From positions 8,369 through 72,368 of the forward strand of contig JBKEDD010000090.1 of assembly GCA_047975215.1 (NCBI GenBank): a stretch of 64,000 nt of DNA, given 5' to 3'. This DNA comes from JAGRMG01 sp047975215. Lineage in GTDB: Bacteria; Pseudomonadota; Alphaproteobacteria; Rhodobacterales; Rhodobacteraceae. The notes under the pieces were generated by a model that saw only the letters and a list, made by a program, of their open reading frames with translations, was not told where the DNA came from and did no database searches. The first letter of the stretch is position 1. Each line of letters opens with the position of its first letter. Made by a program: the position numbers and the translations under genes. This document shows, piece after piece, positions 8,143 through 16,502 of the stretch.

Positions 8143-8347
8143 TTCATATATAGGTCATGGGATCGTCAGAGATCGTCGGCCGATCGCTTTTTCGACCTCG
8201 GAATATTTCAATAATATACGGCAAAACAATGTCTTGGTGTAGTTTCCCCGGCTTCGGCAAAATTTCTTTACTGGAGCGAGCTTTCCAGGTTACGTGGCGT
8301 GAAGGGCATGATTCCAATATAGGAGTTGTCCGAAGGGAGGTCCGGCG
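8143..8347 (+). promoter_or_regulatory. AT-richer intergenic region upstream of gntR
   Basis: This 205-base stretch is AT-richer than its surroundings. It holds a GATCG-TCGGC-CGATC hairpin (8171-8185) followed by five T at 8188-8192, which could end transcription from the upstream gene scraps, and a GATCGTC direct repeat (8161-8167, 8171-8177) that could be an operator. AGGGAGG lies just before the gntR start. No gene is seen. Confidence 0.35.
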
Positions 8348-9118
8348 ATGGACGAATCCGGCATTACGCGGAAGACGCGCGCGATTGTGCCCAAACACCG
8401 GCGCATCTCGGACCGGATCCTGCGCGACATCGAAAGCGGCAAGTGGACGGCCGGGGCGCAGCTTCCGGCCGAAGACAAGCTGGCCGACGATTGCGACGTG
8501 TCCGTCGGCACCATCCAGCGGGCGCTGCGCAACCTGGTCGACAGTGGTGTATTGGTACGCAAGCACGGAAAGGGAACTTTCGTGTCCGGCGCGCGGGCGC
8601 CACGCCAGCATCTGCGGCATTTCCGCTTCCTGGCCGATGACGGCCGGACCCTGCTGCCGATCTATTTCAATATCCTGACCATAGAGGCGTGCAACCTCGA
8701 TGGCCCCTGGGCCGGTTTCCTTCAGGATCCGTCGGACGAATATGTCCGGATCACCCGGCTGGCATCGGTCGCGGGCGAGTTCGAAGCCTACAGCGAGGTT
8801 CTGCTTCCGGCTGGCCGGTTCTCGGCGCTGCTGGATCTCGGACGCGACAGGCTGGACGGGGTATCGATACGCGACAAGCTGGCCGAGGAGTTCAACGCGC
8901 CCACGCTGTCGGCCCGCCAGACCCTGCTGTGCCAACCGCTTCCGCCGCGGGTAACCCGGATCATCGACGTTCCGACCGGTCAGTACGGCACTGTCTGGAC
9001 GATCGAGGGCATGAGCTACCGCGAAACGCCGATCACCTGGCAGCGTGTCTTCGTTCCGCCAAGCGACCGCGCGCTGGAGCTTCCGCCCGTCTATCCCGAC
9101 GCGAGGACGCGGCAATGA
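8348..9118 (+). CDS. GntR/HutC-family transcriptional regulator
   Basis: 256 residues. Residues ~15-78 form a GntR winged helix-turn-helix (RISDRILRDIESGKWTAG, LPAEDKLADDCDVSVGTIQR, LVRKHGKGTFV). The C-terminal ~160 residues look like a UTRA ligand domain (VSIRDKLAEEFNAPTLSARQ). HutC-type regulators usually repress an adjacent catabolic operon and release DNA on binding a pathway metabolite. Its stop overlaps the ComA-like gene's ATG (ATGA), so it is the first gene of the operon it probably controls. The ligand is unknown. Confidence 0.88.
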   Translation: MDESGITRKTRAIVPKHRRISDRILRDIESGKWTAGAQLPAEDKLADDCDVSVGTIQRALRNLVDSGVLVRKHGKGTFVSGARAPRQHLRHFRFLADDGRTLLPIYFNILTIEACNLDGPWAGFLQDPSDEYVRITRLASVAGEFEAYSEVLLPAGRFSALLDLGRDRLDGVSIRDKLAEEFNAPTLSARQTLLCQPLPPRVTRIIDVPTGQYGTVWTIEGMSYRETPITWQRVFVPPSDRALELPPVYPDARTRQ

Positions 9119-9924
9119 GCGAGCCGTTCGCCTTCGTGCCGGTGACACCGGACCGGTCGCGGCAAAAACCCCGTGATACCGGTCTGACGATGATCATAGA
9201 TGACGGTGTGCCTCTTGGCGCGCAGCGCGATCTTCTGAACACCGGCGCGGCCTTCGTCGATATCGCCAAGATCAAGACCGGCTCGGCGCGGCTTTATGAC
9301 GAGGCGGCGCTGATGGCCAAGATCGCGCTGTATCGCGAGCATGGGCTCGAGGTGTTCCCCGGCGGGCAGTTCCTGGAATATGTGCTGCACATGATCGGCC
9401 CCAAGGCGGCGGCGCGATATTGGGACGAGGCCCGGCGGCTGGGTTTCGGCGCGGTCGAAGTGTCCGACAACGTGGTTGCCGTCGATGACGAACTGCGCCG
9501 CGACCTGATCACCGGCGCCCGTTCGGCGGGCTTGCGGGTTTTTGCCGAGATCGGGTCGAAAGAGGACGAAACCGCGATCGAGACGCTGATTGCCCAAGGG
9601 CGGCAAAGCCTCGATGCCGGTGCCGACCTGCTGCTGGTCGAGGCCGCAGAGCTGATCCATGGTGGCCGGATGCGCCGCGACCTGTTCGACGCACTGGTCG
9701 CGAGCTTCGATCCGGCGCGGCTGCTGTTCGAACTGCCCGGCCCCTGGATCGAGGGCACATGCCATCACCGGATAGAGTCGCTGGCGAAGATGCTGGTGGC
9801 GGAGAACGGCCCGGATGTGAATCTGGGCAACGTCGCCCCCGACCGGATCATCGACCTGGAAGGGATACGCTGCGGATTGGGGGTCGCGGGGCCGCCGACG
9901 ATACTGGCATCAGAAAAACAATAG
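9115..9924 (+). CDS. ComA-like (phosphosulfolactate synthase family) TIM-barrel protein
   Basis: 269 residues. Family blocks are visible in order: KPRDTGLTMIIDDG, AFVDIAKIKTGSARLY, REHGLEVFPGGQFLEYVL, FGAVEVSDNVVAVDDELRR, GLRVFAEIGSKED and AGADLLLVEAAEL. ComA joins sulfite to phosphoenolpyruvate to make phosphosulfolactate in coenzyme M synthesis; bacterial YitD and plant HSA32 are relatives whose roles differ or are unclear. Here there is no comB, comC or comDE, and the gene is coupled to a GntR regulator and a TRAP importer. A catabolic role, perhaps the reverse cleavage of a sulfonate or a related phospho-compound, is inference. ATG 9115 is fixed by the ATGA overlap. Confidence 0.75.
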   Translation: MSEPFAFVPVTPDRSRQKPRDTGLTMIIDDGVPLGAQRDLLNTGAAFVDIAKIKTGSARLYDEAALMAKIALYREHGLEVFPGGQFLEYVLHMIGPKAAARYWDEARRLGFGAVEVSDNVVAVDDELRRDLITGARSAGLRVFAEIGSKEDETAIETLIAQGRQSLDAGADLLLVEAAELIHGGRMRRDLFDALVASFDPARLLFELPGPWIEGTCHHRIESLAKMLVAENGPDVNLGNVAPDRIIDLEGIRCGLGVAGPPTILASEKQ

Positions 9925-9973
9925 GCATGAGGCATATCCCGAGCCAATCACACGTTAGCAGGAGGTACTGCAC

Positions 9974-11005
9974 ATGACATATCCACTACTCACATCCTTG
10001 GGCGCCGGGCTTCGCGGGCTTGTCCAGGGCGCCGTCATCGCGAGCGCGGCGACGCTGACCGGCTTCGGCGCCCTGGCGCAGGACATGCCCCAGATGACAT
10101 TGAAATTCGGGCATCCCTATAATGAGGATCACCCGCTCGCCCGCGGGGCGCAGCGCTTCGCCGACACCGTGGCCGACCGCAGCGGCGGCAACATCGAGAT
10201 CGAGGTCTTTCCGAACTCGACGATCGGCTCGTCGCGCGACCTGGTCGAGGCGATGCAGATCGGGGTGGTCGATTTCGCGCTCGTGCCGACAACCAATGTC
10301 GCCTCGTTCTATCCGCCGCTCGACATCTTCTACCTTCCCTTCGTGTTCCGCGACCGCGAACACGCCTATGCGGTGGCCGACGGGCCGGTGGGCCAGAAGC
10401 TATATGCCGACATGCTGGAAAAGATCGGCATCCGCACGCTGGCGATGTTCGAAAGCGGGTTCCGCACCATCACCACGCGCGACAAGAGGATCGATGAACC
10501 CGCGGACATGGAAGGCGTCAAGTTCCGCGTCGTCAACAACCCGTTGAACGTGGCGACCTTCAACGCGTTGGGGGCGAATTCGACGCCGATGGCCTTCAGC
10601 GAGGTCTTCACCGGCCTGCAGCAGGGCACTGTCGACGGCCAGGACAACCCGATCGGCAACGTGCGTGCGATGGGCTTCGACAAGGTGCAGGGAAACATCA
10701 CGTTGTCCAACCACCAATGGGCCGGGATCATGTTTCTTGTCGACGAGAAGGAATGGGCGAACTTCCCCGACAACATGAAGCAGATGATGACCGAAGCCGC
10801 GCGGGAGGCCCAGGAATGGGAGCGCACGGAACTGAACGCGCAGGAGGCCGACTATCTCAGCCAGATGGAGGCCGACGGCATGGTTGTCACGCGGCTGACG
10901 CCCGAACAGACCGAAGCCTTCCAGAAGGCGATGCAGCCGGTCTGGGACGAGTGGGGCCCGAAACTGGGTGAAGAACTGGTCCAGAGCGTCGTCGATACCA
11001 AGTAA
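9974..11005 (+). CDS. TRAP transporter solute-binding protein (DctP family)
   Basis: 343 residues with a signal peptide ending ...GFGALAQ near residue 36, after an AGGAGG ribosome site. The mature protein is a DctP protein: TLKFGHPYNEDHPLARGAQR, FPNSTIGSSRDLVEAMQIG, and the ligand region VKFRVVNNPLNVATFNALGA. The arginine of KFRV is the family's carboxylate-binding residue, so the ligand is probably an organic acid. The GQDNPIGN block is also typical. It works in the periplasm with the following DctQ and DctM genes. Confidence 0.92.
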   Translation: MTYPLLTSLGAGLRGLVQGAVIASAATLTGFGALAQDMPQMTLKFGHPYNEDHPLARGAQRFADTVADRSGGNIEIEVFPNSTIGSSRDLVEAMQIGVVDFALVPTTNVASFYPPLDIFYLPFVFRDREHAYAVADGPVGQKLYADMLEKIGIRTLAMFESGFRTITTRDKRIDEPADMEGVKFRVVNNPLNVATFNALGANSTPMAFSEVFTGLQQGTVDGQDNPIGNVRAMGFDKVQGNITLSNHQWAGIMFLVDEKEWANFPDNMKQMMTEAAREAQEWERTELNAQEADYLSQMEADGMVVTRLTPEQTEAFQKAMQPVWDEWGPKLGEELVQSVVDTK

Positions 11006-11101
11006 CCGCACCCGCCGCCAAACCGGCCCCGGGGCATGTTCCGGGCTGGAGGCCGGAGCCTCGGGCGCCGGCCTTCCCCACCGCACCGCAACGGAGTCGT
11101 C

Positions 11102-11626
11102 ATGCGAATATTGCGCCGCGTCCTCGACCTGAGTGAGATCCTGTTGATGGGTCTGTGTGTCCTGGGCTTCATCCTGATGTTCGCCCTCGGTGTGGCAACG
11201 GTGTTCTTCCGTTTCGTCGTCGAGCAATCGCTGACATTCCCCGACGAGCTGATCCGATACATTTTCATCTGGATGGTCCTTCTGGGGTCGGCCATCGCCT
11301 TCCGTCGGGGCATTCATGCCGCGATCTCGATGTTCACCAGCATGTTGCCGGTGATGCTGGAACGCGTGGTGCTGGTTGGGGCGACGCTTGCCTCGGCGCT
11401 TTTCTTTCTGGTGCTGCTGCGCGACGGAATCGCGCTGACCCGCGTGGTGCAGCCGCAGATTTCGCCCGCGCTCGAGCTCTCGATGTCTTGGGTCTATGCG
11501 GCGATGCCCGTGGGCGGTGCGTTCCTGCTGATCTACGCGCTCGAATTGCTGGTCAAGCTGATCGTACTGACCCCCGAAGAGGCGATGGCCGAACGGCGCG
11601 GGCCGCCACAAGGAGAGACGCGATGA
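11102..11626 (+). CDS. TRAP transporter small permease (DctQ family)
   Basis: 174 residues with four predicted membrane segments. It shows the DctQ block LTFPDELIRYIFIWMVLLGS followed by RRGIHAAISMF. The ATG at 11102 was chosen over an upstream in-frame ATG because homology begins at MRILRRVLDLSE. The stop overlaps the DctM start by ATGA. It bridges the large permease and the periplasmic binding protein. Confidence 0.9.
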   Translation: MRILRRVLDLSEILLMGLCVLGFILMFALGVATVFFRFVVEQSLTFPDELIRYIFIWMVLLGSAIAFRRGIHAAISMFTSMLPVMLERVVLVGATLASALFFLVLLRDGIALTRVVQPQISPALELSMSWVYAAMPVGGAFLLIYALELLVKLIVLTPEEAMAERRGPPQGETR

Positions 11627-12894
11627 CGACTATCCTGATCTTTGGTGCCCTCGTCATTCTGATGCTGATCCGCACGCCGATCGCGGTTGCACTTGGCGTG
11701 GCCAGCATCGTCGGGCTGTGGTCGTCGGGCATCGACCTTCAGATCGTCATTCAGCGCGCGATCTCAACCAACAATTCCTTTCCATTGCTGGCCATACCGT
11801 TCTTCATCCTGGCCGGAGAGATCATGTCGACGGGCGGTATGTCCCGGCGGCTGGTGGATTTCGCCGACGCGCTTGTCGGGCATTTCCGCGGGGGACTAGG
11901 CGCGGTCGCGATCCTGGCGTCGAGCTTCTTCGCCGCCCTGTCGGGGTCGAACGCGGCGACGGTGGCGGCGATCGGCGGCGTGATGAACGCGCCGATGACC
12001 GAGAAGGGATACCGCCCGGCCTATACGGCGGCCACGATCGCGGCGGCCGGTGTGACGGGCATGATCATCCCGCCCAGTATCCTGCTGATCCTCTACGGCG
12101 TCGTCACCGGCGTCTCGATCGCCGATCTTTTCATCGCGGGCATCCTGCCGGGCGTGCTGATCTGCCTCAGCCTGCTGGCTATGAACTGGTTTCTGATCCG
12201 CAAGGAAAATGTCGTGCAGGAACCGTTCCGGGGAAGCGGCCACATCTGGGTTACCTTCCGCGCCGCGTTCTGGCCGCTGCTGATGCCGGTCATCATCCTG
12301 TCGGGCATCTATGGCGGCATCTTCACACCGACAGAGGCAGCTATCGTCGCCGTCTTCTACGGCCTGATCGTTGGTTTCGCGTATCGCGAGATGTCGGCGC
12401 GGTCACTCTACCGCGCTTTCACGAAGGCGGTCCTGTCCACCGCAGTGGTGATGTTCATCATGAACAGCGCCGGCGTCTTCGCTTGGCTGATCACGATCAA
12501 CCAGATCCCGCAGGGTATCTCGGCCTATCTGGCCGCCACGGCGGCGAATGACATCGTCTACATGATCCTGGTCAACATCTTTCTGCTGATCGTGGGCTGC
12601 ATGATGAACGCCGCGGCCGCGATCGTGGTATTCACGTCGATCCTCTACCCGGCCGCGATGACGTTCGGCATCGACCCCGTCGTGTTCGGTATCGTGATGG
12701 CGGTCAACCTCAGCATCGGCACGGTGACGCCGCCGCTCGGGGTCGACCTGTTCATCGCGTCCGCGATCACCAATGTCAGCATCGAACGCATTGTCGTGCG
12801 GATGCTGCCCTACATCCTGATCCTGGTCGTCGACCTGCTGCTGATCTCGTTCTATCCGCCGCTTTCGACCTTCCTGATCGACATCATCCGCTGA
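11623..12894 (+). CDS. TRAP transporter large permease (DctM family)
   Basis: 423 residues with about a dozen membrane segments, the standard length for DctM. Signature segments are FPLLAIPFFILAGEIMSTGG, SGSNAATVAAIGGVMNAPM, GMIIPPSILLILYGVVTG and the C-terminal VNLSIGTVTPPLGVDLFIAS. It is the Na+-coupled channel subunit. It is coupled to DctQ by ATGA and is followed 23 bases later by the DUF3604 gene, so the latter most likely acts on the imported compound or its product. Confidence 0.92.
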   Translation: MTTILIFGALVILMLIRTPIAVALGVASIVGLWSSGIDLQIVIQRAISTNNSFPLLAIPFFILAGEIMSTGGMSRRLVDFADALVGHFRGGLGAVAILASSFFAALSGSNAATVAAIGGVMNAPMTEKGYRPAYTAATIAAAGVTGMIIPPSILLILYGVVTGVSIADLFIAGILPGVLICLSLLAMNWFLIRKENVVQEPFRGSGHIWVTFRAAFWPLLMPVIILSGIYGGIFTPTEAAIVAVFYGLIVGFAYREMSARSLYRAFTKAVLSTAVVMFIMNSAGVFAWLITINQIPQGISAYLAATAANDIVYMILVNIFLLIVGCMMNAAAAIVVFTSILYPAAMTFGIDPVVFGIVMAVNLSIGTVTPPLGVDLFIASAITNVSIERIVVRMLPYILILVVDLLLISFYPPLSTFLIDIIR

Positions 12895-12917
12895 CCATCG
12901 TCAAAAGGAACATCGCC

Positions 12918-15233
12918 ATGACCGATACGATCGCGCCCTCCGGAGGTGCAGCCAATACAAGCGGTGTCATCCGCAGCCCGATCGCCGACCGCGACCTTGG
13001 CCACGCGACGATCACGCCCGACGGCGCGCATCAGGCGGGCACATGGGCGTCGTTCACGCTGACCTATACCGCCGGCACGTTCGGCATCGACGATTCCGGC
13101 AGCCTGAGAGTCTGTTTCCGATTTGCCTCCGATCAGAGCAACCCGCAATTCGACGACCCCAAGGGCGCCGGCTTCACCATCGTTGAGGCCAGCAACGGCG
13201 CGGTGCTTCAGACCCGGTTTGATCCCAAGGGCAATGTGCGGCCATGGGACCGCACCTTGTGGATCAAGGTGGTCAAGGGGTTCCTGTCGGAAGGCGACAC
13301 CATCACCATCCGTTTCGGGGTCACCGATCACGGCGGGCCTGGGATGCGGCTTCAGACCTTCTGCGAGGACAGTTTCGAGTTTCGCGTTCTGGTCGATCCC
13401 ATTGCGACATTCAATTTCCAGACCCTGCCGGTACAGCCTACGATCGCCATCGTTTCGGGCCCGCCCGACCGCTATGTCGCCGTGCTGCCGACCCGGTGCA
13501 AGCCGGGCGCGCGCTTTTCACTGAAGATCAAGGGCGAGGATGCCTGGGGCAACCCCTCGGACCGCTGCGACACGCGCCTGTGGCTGCATGCCGACCGCCC
13601 GATTGAGGGCCTGCCTGAAACCGTGGCGCTGAAACCGGGCGATTTCGCCGCCCGGATCGACGGGCTGTCCGTCGCCGACGAGGGATTCGTTACTGTTGAG
13701 TTGCGCGATGAGGCCGGCGGCGTTGTCGCCGTGGCCAATCCGCTTCAGATCAACAGCGACGAGGTCCAGCATTTCTGGGGCGATCTGCATGGCCAGTCGG
13801 AAGAAACCATCGGCACCGGCAGCGCGCGCGACTATTTCGCCTTCGCCCGCGACCGCGCCTTCGTCGACGCCTGCGGCCACCAGGGCAATGACTTCCAGAT
13901 CACCGATGCCTTCTGGGCCGAGCTGAACCGGCTTTCCTCCGAGTTCGACGAGGCCGGCAGCTACGTGGTTCTGCCCGGCTATGAATGGTCGGGCAACACC
14001 GCCCTCGGCGGCGACCGCAACGTCTTCTATCGCGACGAGACCCGGGCCATCCGCCGGTCGTCGCGCGCGCTGATCGAGGATGAAAGCCACCCCGAAACCG
14101 ATTGTCCGACGGCGCACGACCTGTTTGCCGCCTTCGAGGCGGCGGGCGAGTTCGACACCGTATGCTTCGCCCATTGCGGCGGGCGCTATGCCGATATCGG
14201 CTATGCCCATGACGGCCGGTTCGAGCGATCGATCGAGGTGCATTCCTCCTGGGGCAGCTTCGAATGGCTGCTGCATGATGCCTTTCGGCTGGGTTACCGC
14301 GTCGGGGTGGTCGCCAATTCGGACGGCCACAAGGGCCGGCCGGGCGCCAGCTATCCCGGGGCGGGCAAGTTCGGCGCCATCGGCGGGCTGACATGCTACC
14401 TGATGCCTCGACTCGACCGCGCGACGCTGCTCGATTGCCTGCGCAAGCGGCACCATTACGGCACCACCGGCGGGCCGACGGGGCGCATGATCATCGACTT
14501 GGTCGTGCGGTTCGATGCAGAGGGCACACTTTACCACGACGACCCGGCGCTTGGCCCCGCAGCGGGGCGGCCGGCGCGCGAGGCGATGATGGGCGATATC
14601 GTGCATCTGCCCAAGGGCGGCGTCACGCTGGACTTCTCAGTCAGCGCCGCCGCGCCCATCGAACGGGTCGAGCTGTTCGATGGCGAAACGCTGCTCGAAA
14701 CCTACCGCCCCTATGCCCAGGCCGATCTGGGCAAGCGCATCCGCGTCATGTGGGAAGGCGCGGAATATCGCGGCCGATTCCGCCAAGTGAGCTGGGATGG
14801 TACCGCCACCCTGGACGGGGCGACGCTTGTCGATGCTGCCCCGGTCAATTTCCTCAATCGCGACAAGATCCTGCGCTGTGACGGTGATGACAGGCTAAGC
14901 TGGGAGGCTCTGACGACCGGCAATCAGGGTGGCATAGACCTGTGGCTGGCCAACGCGGCGGCGGGTCGGCTGTCACTGAAAACGCCGCTGATCGACGCAG
15001 AGGTCGATATCGCCGACATTGGTTTGCAGGACACGGTTTTCGATAACTCGGCGGAACTGCCGCGGTTCCTGCGCCTATACCGCCTGCCGGACGTCAACCC
15101 GCATAACAGCCTTTCGGCGACCTGCCATCTGACGCCCACCGAGCGCGGCGACAGCGCGATCTACCTCCGCGTCACGCTTGAGGACGGAACCCGCGCCTGG
15201 ACAAGCCCGACCTACGTCACCCGGAGCCTGTAG
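12918..15233 (+). CDS. PHP-type DUF3604 protein, probable metal-dependent hydrolase
   Basis: 771 residues without signal peptide, so cytoplasmic. Residues ~1-280 are beta-rich (immunoglobulin-like sections). From ~285 the DUF3604/PHP part begins with HFWGDLHGQSEETIG (Asp289, His291 as likely metal ligands), then FVDACGHQGNDFQ, CFAHCGGRYADIG, IEVHSSWGSFEW and VANSDGHKGRPG (Asp469, His471). These His/Asp clusters match a PHP metal centre. DUF3604 proteins have no established substrate that I know. AGGAAC precedes the ATG. Its place directly after a TRAP transporter and a ComA-like protein suggests hydrolysis of an imported acid, ester or phosphoester. That is inference. Confidence 0.75.
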   Translation: MTDTIAPSGGAANTSGVIRSPIADRDLGHATITPDGAHQAGTWASFTLTYTAGTFGIDDSGSLRVCFRFASDQSNPQFDDPKGAGFTIVEASNGAVLQTRFDPKGNVRPWDRTLWIKVVKGFLSEGDTITIRFGVTDHGGPGMRLQTFCEDSFEFRVLVDPIATFNFQTLPVQPTIAIVSGPPDRYVAVLPTRCKPGARFSLKIKGEDAWGNPSDRCDTRLWLHADRPIEGLPETVALKPGDFAARIDGLSVADEGFVTVELRDEAGGVVAVANPLQINSDEVQHFWGDLHGQSEETIGTGSARDYFAFARDRAFVDACGHQGNDFQITDAFWAELNRLSSEFDEAGSYVVLPGYEWSGNTALGGDRNVFYRDETRAIRRSSRALIEDESHPETDCPTAHDLFAAFEAAGEFDTVCFAHCGGRYADIGYAHDGRFERSIEVHSSWGSFEWLLHDAFRLGYRVGVVANSDGHKGRPGASYPGAGKFGAIGGLTCYLMPRLDRATLLDCLRKRHHYGTTGGPTGRMIIDLVVRFDAEGTLYHDDPALGPAAGRPAREAMMGDIVHLPKGGVTLDFSVSAAAPIERVELFDGETLLETYRPYAQADLGKRIRVMWEGAEYRGRFRQVSWDGTATLDGATLVDAAPVNFLNRDKILRCDGDDRLSWEALTTGNQGGIDLWLANAAAGRLSLKTPLIDAEVDIADIGLQDTVFDNSAELPRFLRLYRLPDVNPHNSLSATCHLTPTERGDSAIYLRVTLEDGTRAWTSPTYVTRSL

Positions 15234-15381
15234 CCGCCGCCCTTCCGGGCGCACTTGCCAAGTTCCGGCTGTCGGTCATCATCCGCGAATCTCCCGTCGA
15301 TACGGTCTTGGTCCGTGCCGATGGATGGGGGGGGCCGAATAAGAAATTTGAAAAGTGAAGCCGGCATCGGAGATGCGAATA

Positions 15382-15456
15382 ATGGCAGGCAGCGTCAACA
15401 AGGCCATCATGATCGGCAGCCCTGGCATGGATCCTGAAACCAGAGTTCCACCAAGT
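15382..15456 (+). pseudogene. ssb N-terminal fragment
   Basis: ATG at 15382 opens MAGSVNKAIMIGSPGMDPET, closely matching the first strand of single-stranded DNA-binding proteins (MAGSVNKVxLIGNLGxDPE). Asn and Leu of the usual IGNLG are changed and similarity ends after ~25 codons, just before the convergent LysR gene. No OB-fold remainder is present. It is probably debris from a plasmid or phage ssb. Confidence 0.6.
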
Positions 15457-15458
15457 GG

Positions 15459-16373
15459 TCAGAGGCGCCTCCACAACCCCTCGGATGCTAGATCGTGGAC
15501 AGACTGGAGGAGGATACTCCCTACCTCGGACATGGCTTGAGTCGTAGGTCGCCCGGACAACTGGTGAATAACCAGGCGGCGTCGAAGTGGCGGATCGATG
15601 ATGCGCCGCGCATTCAATTCACCTGCCAGTTCTTCGTGCTGAAGGGATGATCGGCTGAGAATGGCGGCACCAAGGTCTTCGCGTACCAATGCCTTGACGC
15701 TAATGATCCCATCTACTTCGAAAAGTGGTCGGATCTGGGCGTCATTTTGCAGGGCGCTCCATTCAAGGAGCATGCGCAGCCCATGCTGAGATGAAGGTAG
15801 GATGAGCGGCATCGCCAGAAGGTCTCTAAACGGCACGTCGTCAGACGACGTCACGCGGGTTGGGCGGCCCACAAGATAGAAATCTTCCTCTACGATCGGA
15901 TGGATCTTTTTGCGCAGGACTGTCGCGAGGTTGATGGCCAGATCATATTCGCTGGTCTCGATCCCGGTTTTCAAAGTGTGGCTGTTGCCCTCGACAAGCC
16001 GAACGCGGACGCCCGGAAGTTTGTCTTGACAGGCGCGCAACAGCGGCCCTGCCAGTGAAATCGCGATGGAGTTGAGCAGGCCGACCACGACATCCCCCGA
16101 CACGCTATTGTCACTCTTGCGGGTTGCAGCCTCGGCCTCTTCGAGTGACCTCAGGATCGTTGACGCATGTGACAGAAGCACTTGCCCGGCTTTGGTTACA
16201 ACCGCTCCACGAGCATTCCGTGTTAGTAGAGACACGCCCAAATGCTGCTCAAGTGCCGTCATGTGATAGCTGAGCACCGGTTGGGCGATGCGCAATTGCG
16301 TTGCGGCTTGGGTGAACGAGCCTGCTTCAGCGATGGTGACGAATATTCGCAGCTTGCGCAGGTCTAGGGTCAC
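15459..16373 (-). CDS. LysR-family regulator divergent from the tct operon
   Basis: 304 residues with a GTG start at 16373. The N-terminal helix-turn-helix is standard (LRIFVTIAEAGSFTQAATQL, RIAQPVLSYHMTALEQHLGV) and resembles the CbbR/NAC-type subgroup. The C-terminal two-subdomain effector region follows, with NSIAISLAGPLLRACQDKLP at its start. It is divergently transcribed from TctC with 129 bases between starts, the classic arrangement for a LysR regulator that activates the neighbouring transporter operon in response to its substrate. Confidence 0.9.
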   Translation of the reverse strand: MTLDLRKLRIFVTIAEAGSFTQAATQLRIAQPVLSYHMTALEQHLGVSLLTRNARGAVVTKAGQVLLSHASTILRSLEEAEAATRKSDNSVSGDVVVGLLNSIAISLAGPLLRACQDKLPGVRVRLVEGNSHTLKTGIETSEYDLAINLATVLRKKIHPIVEEDFYLVGRPTRVTSSDDVPFRDLLAMPLILPSSQHGLRMLLEWSALQNDAQIRPLFEVDGIISVKALVREDLGAAILSRSSLQHEELAGELNARRIIDPPLRRRLVIHQLSGRPTTQAMSEVGSILLQSVHDLASEGLWRRL

Positions 16374-16404
16374 GGCTCAACTCCCGGGTCAGACATATAC
16401 ACCA

Positions 16405-16426
16405 TTTCTATAGGTCGAGATAGTAA
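16405..16426. promoter_or_regulatory. Candidate LysR operator between lysR and tctC
   Basis: An imperfect dyad, TTtCTAT-N8-ATAGtAA, is centred about 86 bases upstream of the tctC start and 43 bases from the lysR start in an AT-rich gap. Six of seven arm positions pair. Position and symmetry fit a LysR site, but the spacing is not an exact T-N11-A across the arms. Confidence 0.4.
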
Positions 16427-16502
16427 AGATATATTGGACCAATCACACCGACATTGGTAGGGTTCATGGGCCAAGAAAAACTATCACTTTCGGGAGGAAA
16501 TC

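Noticed and set aside
9115..9924. Assigning coenzyme M biosynthesis to this locus
   Set aside because: Only a ComA-like gene is present; the other com genes are missing and the neighbours are an importer and a hydrolase.
16405..16426. Exact T-N11-A LysR box
   Set aside because: The dyad arms do not give the exact spacing; kept only as a candidate operator.
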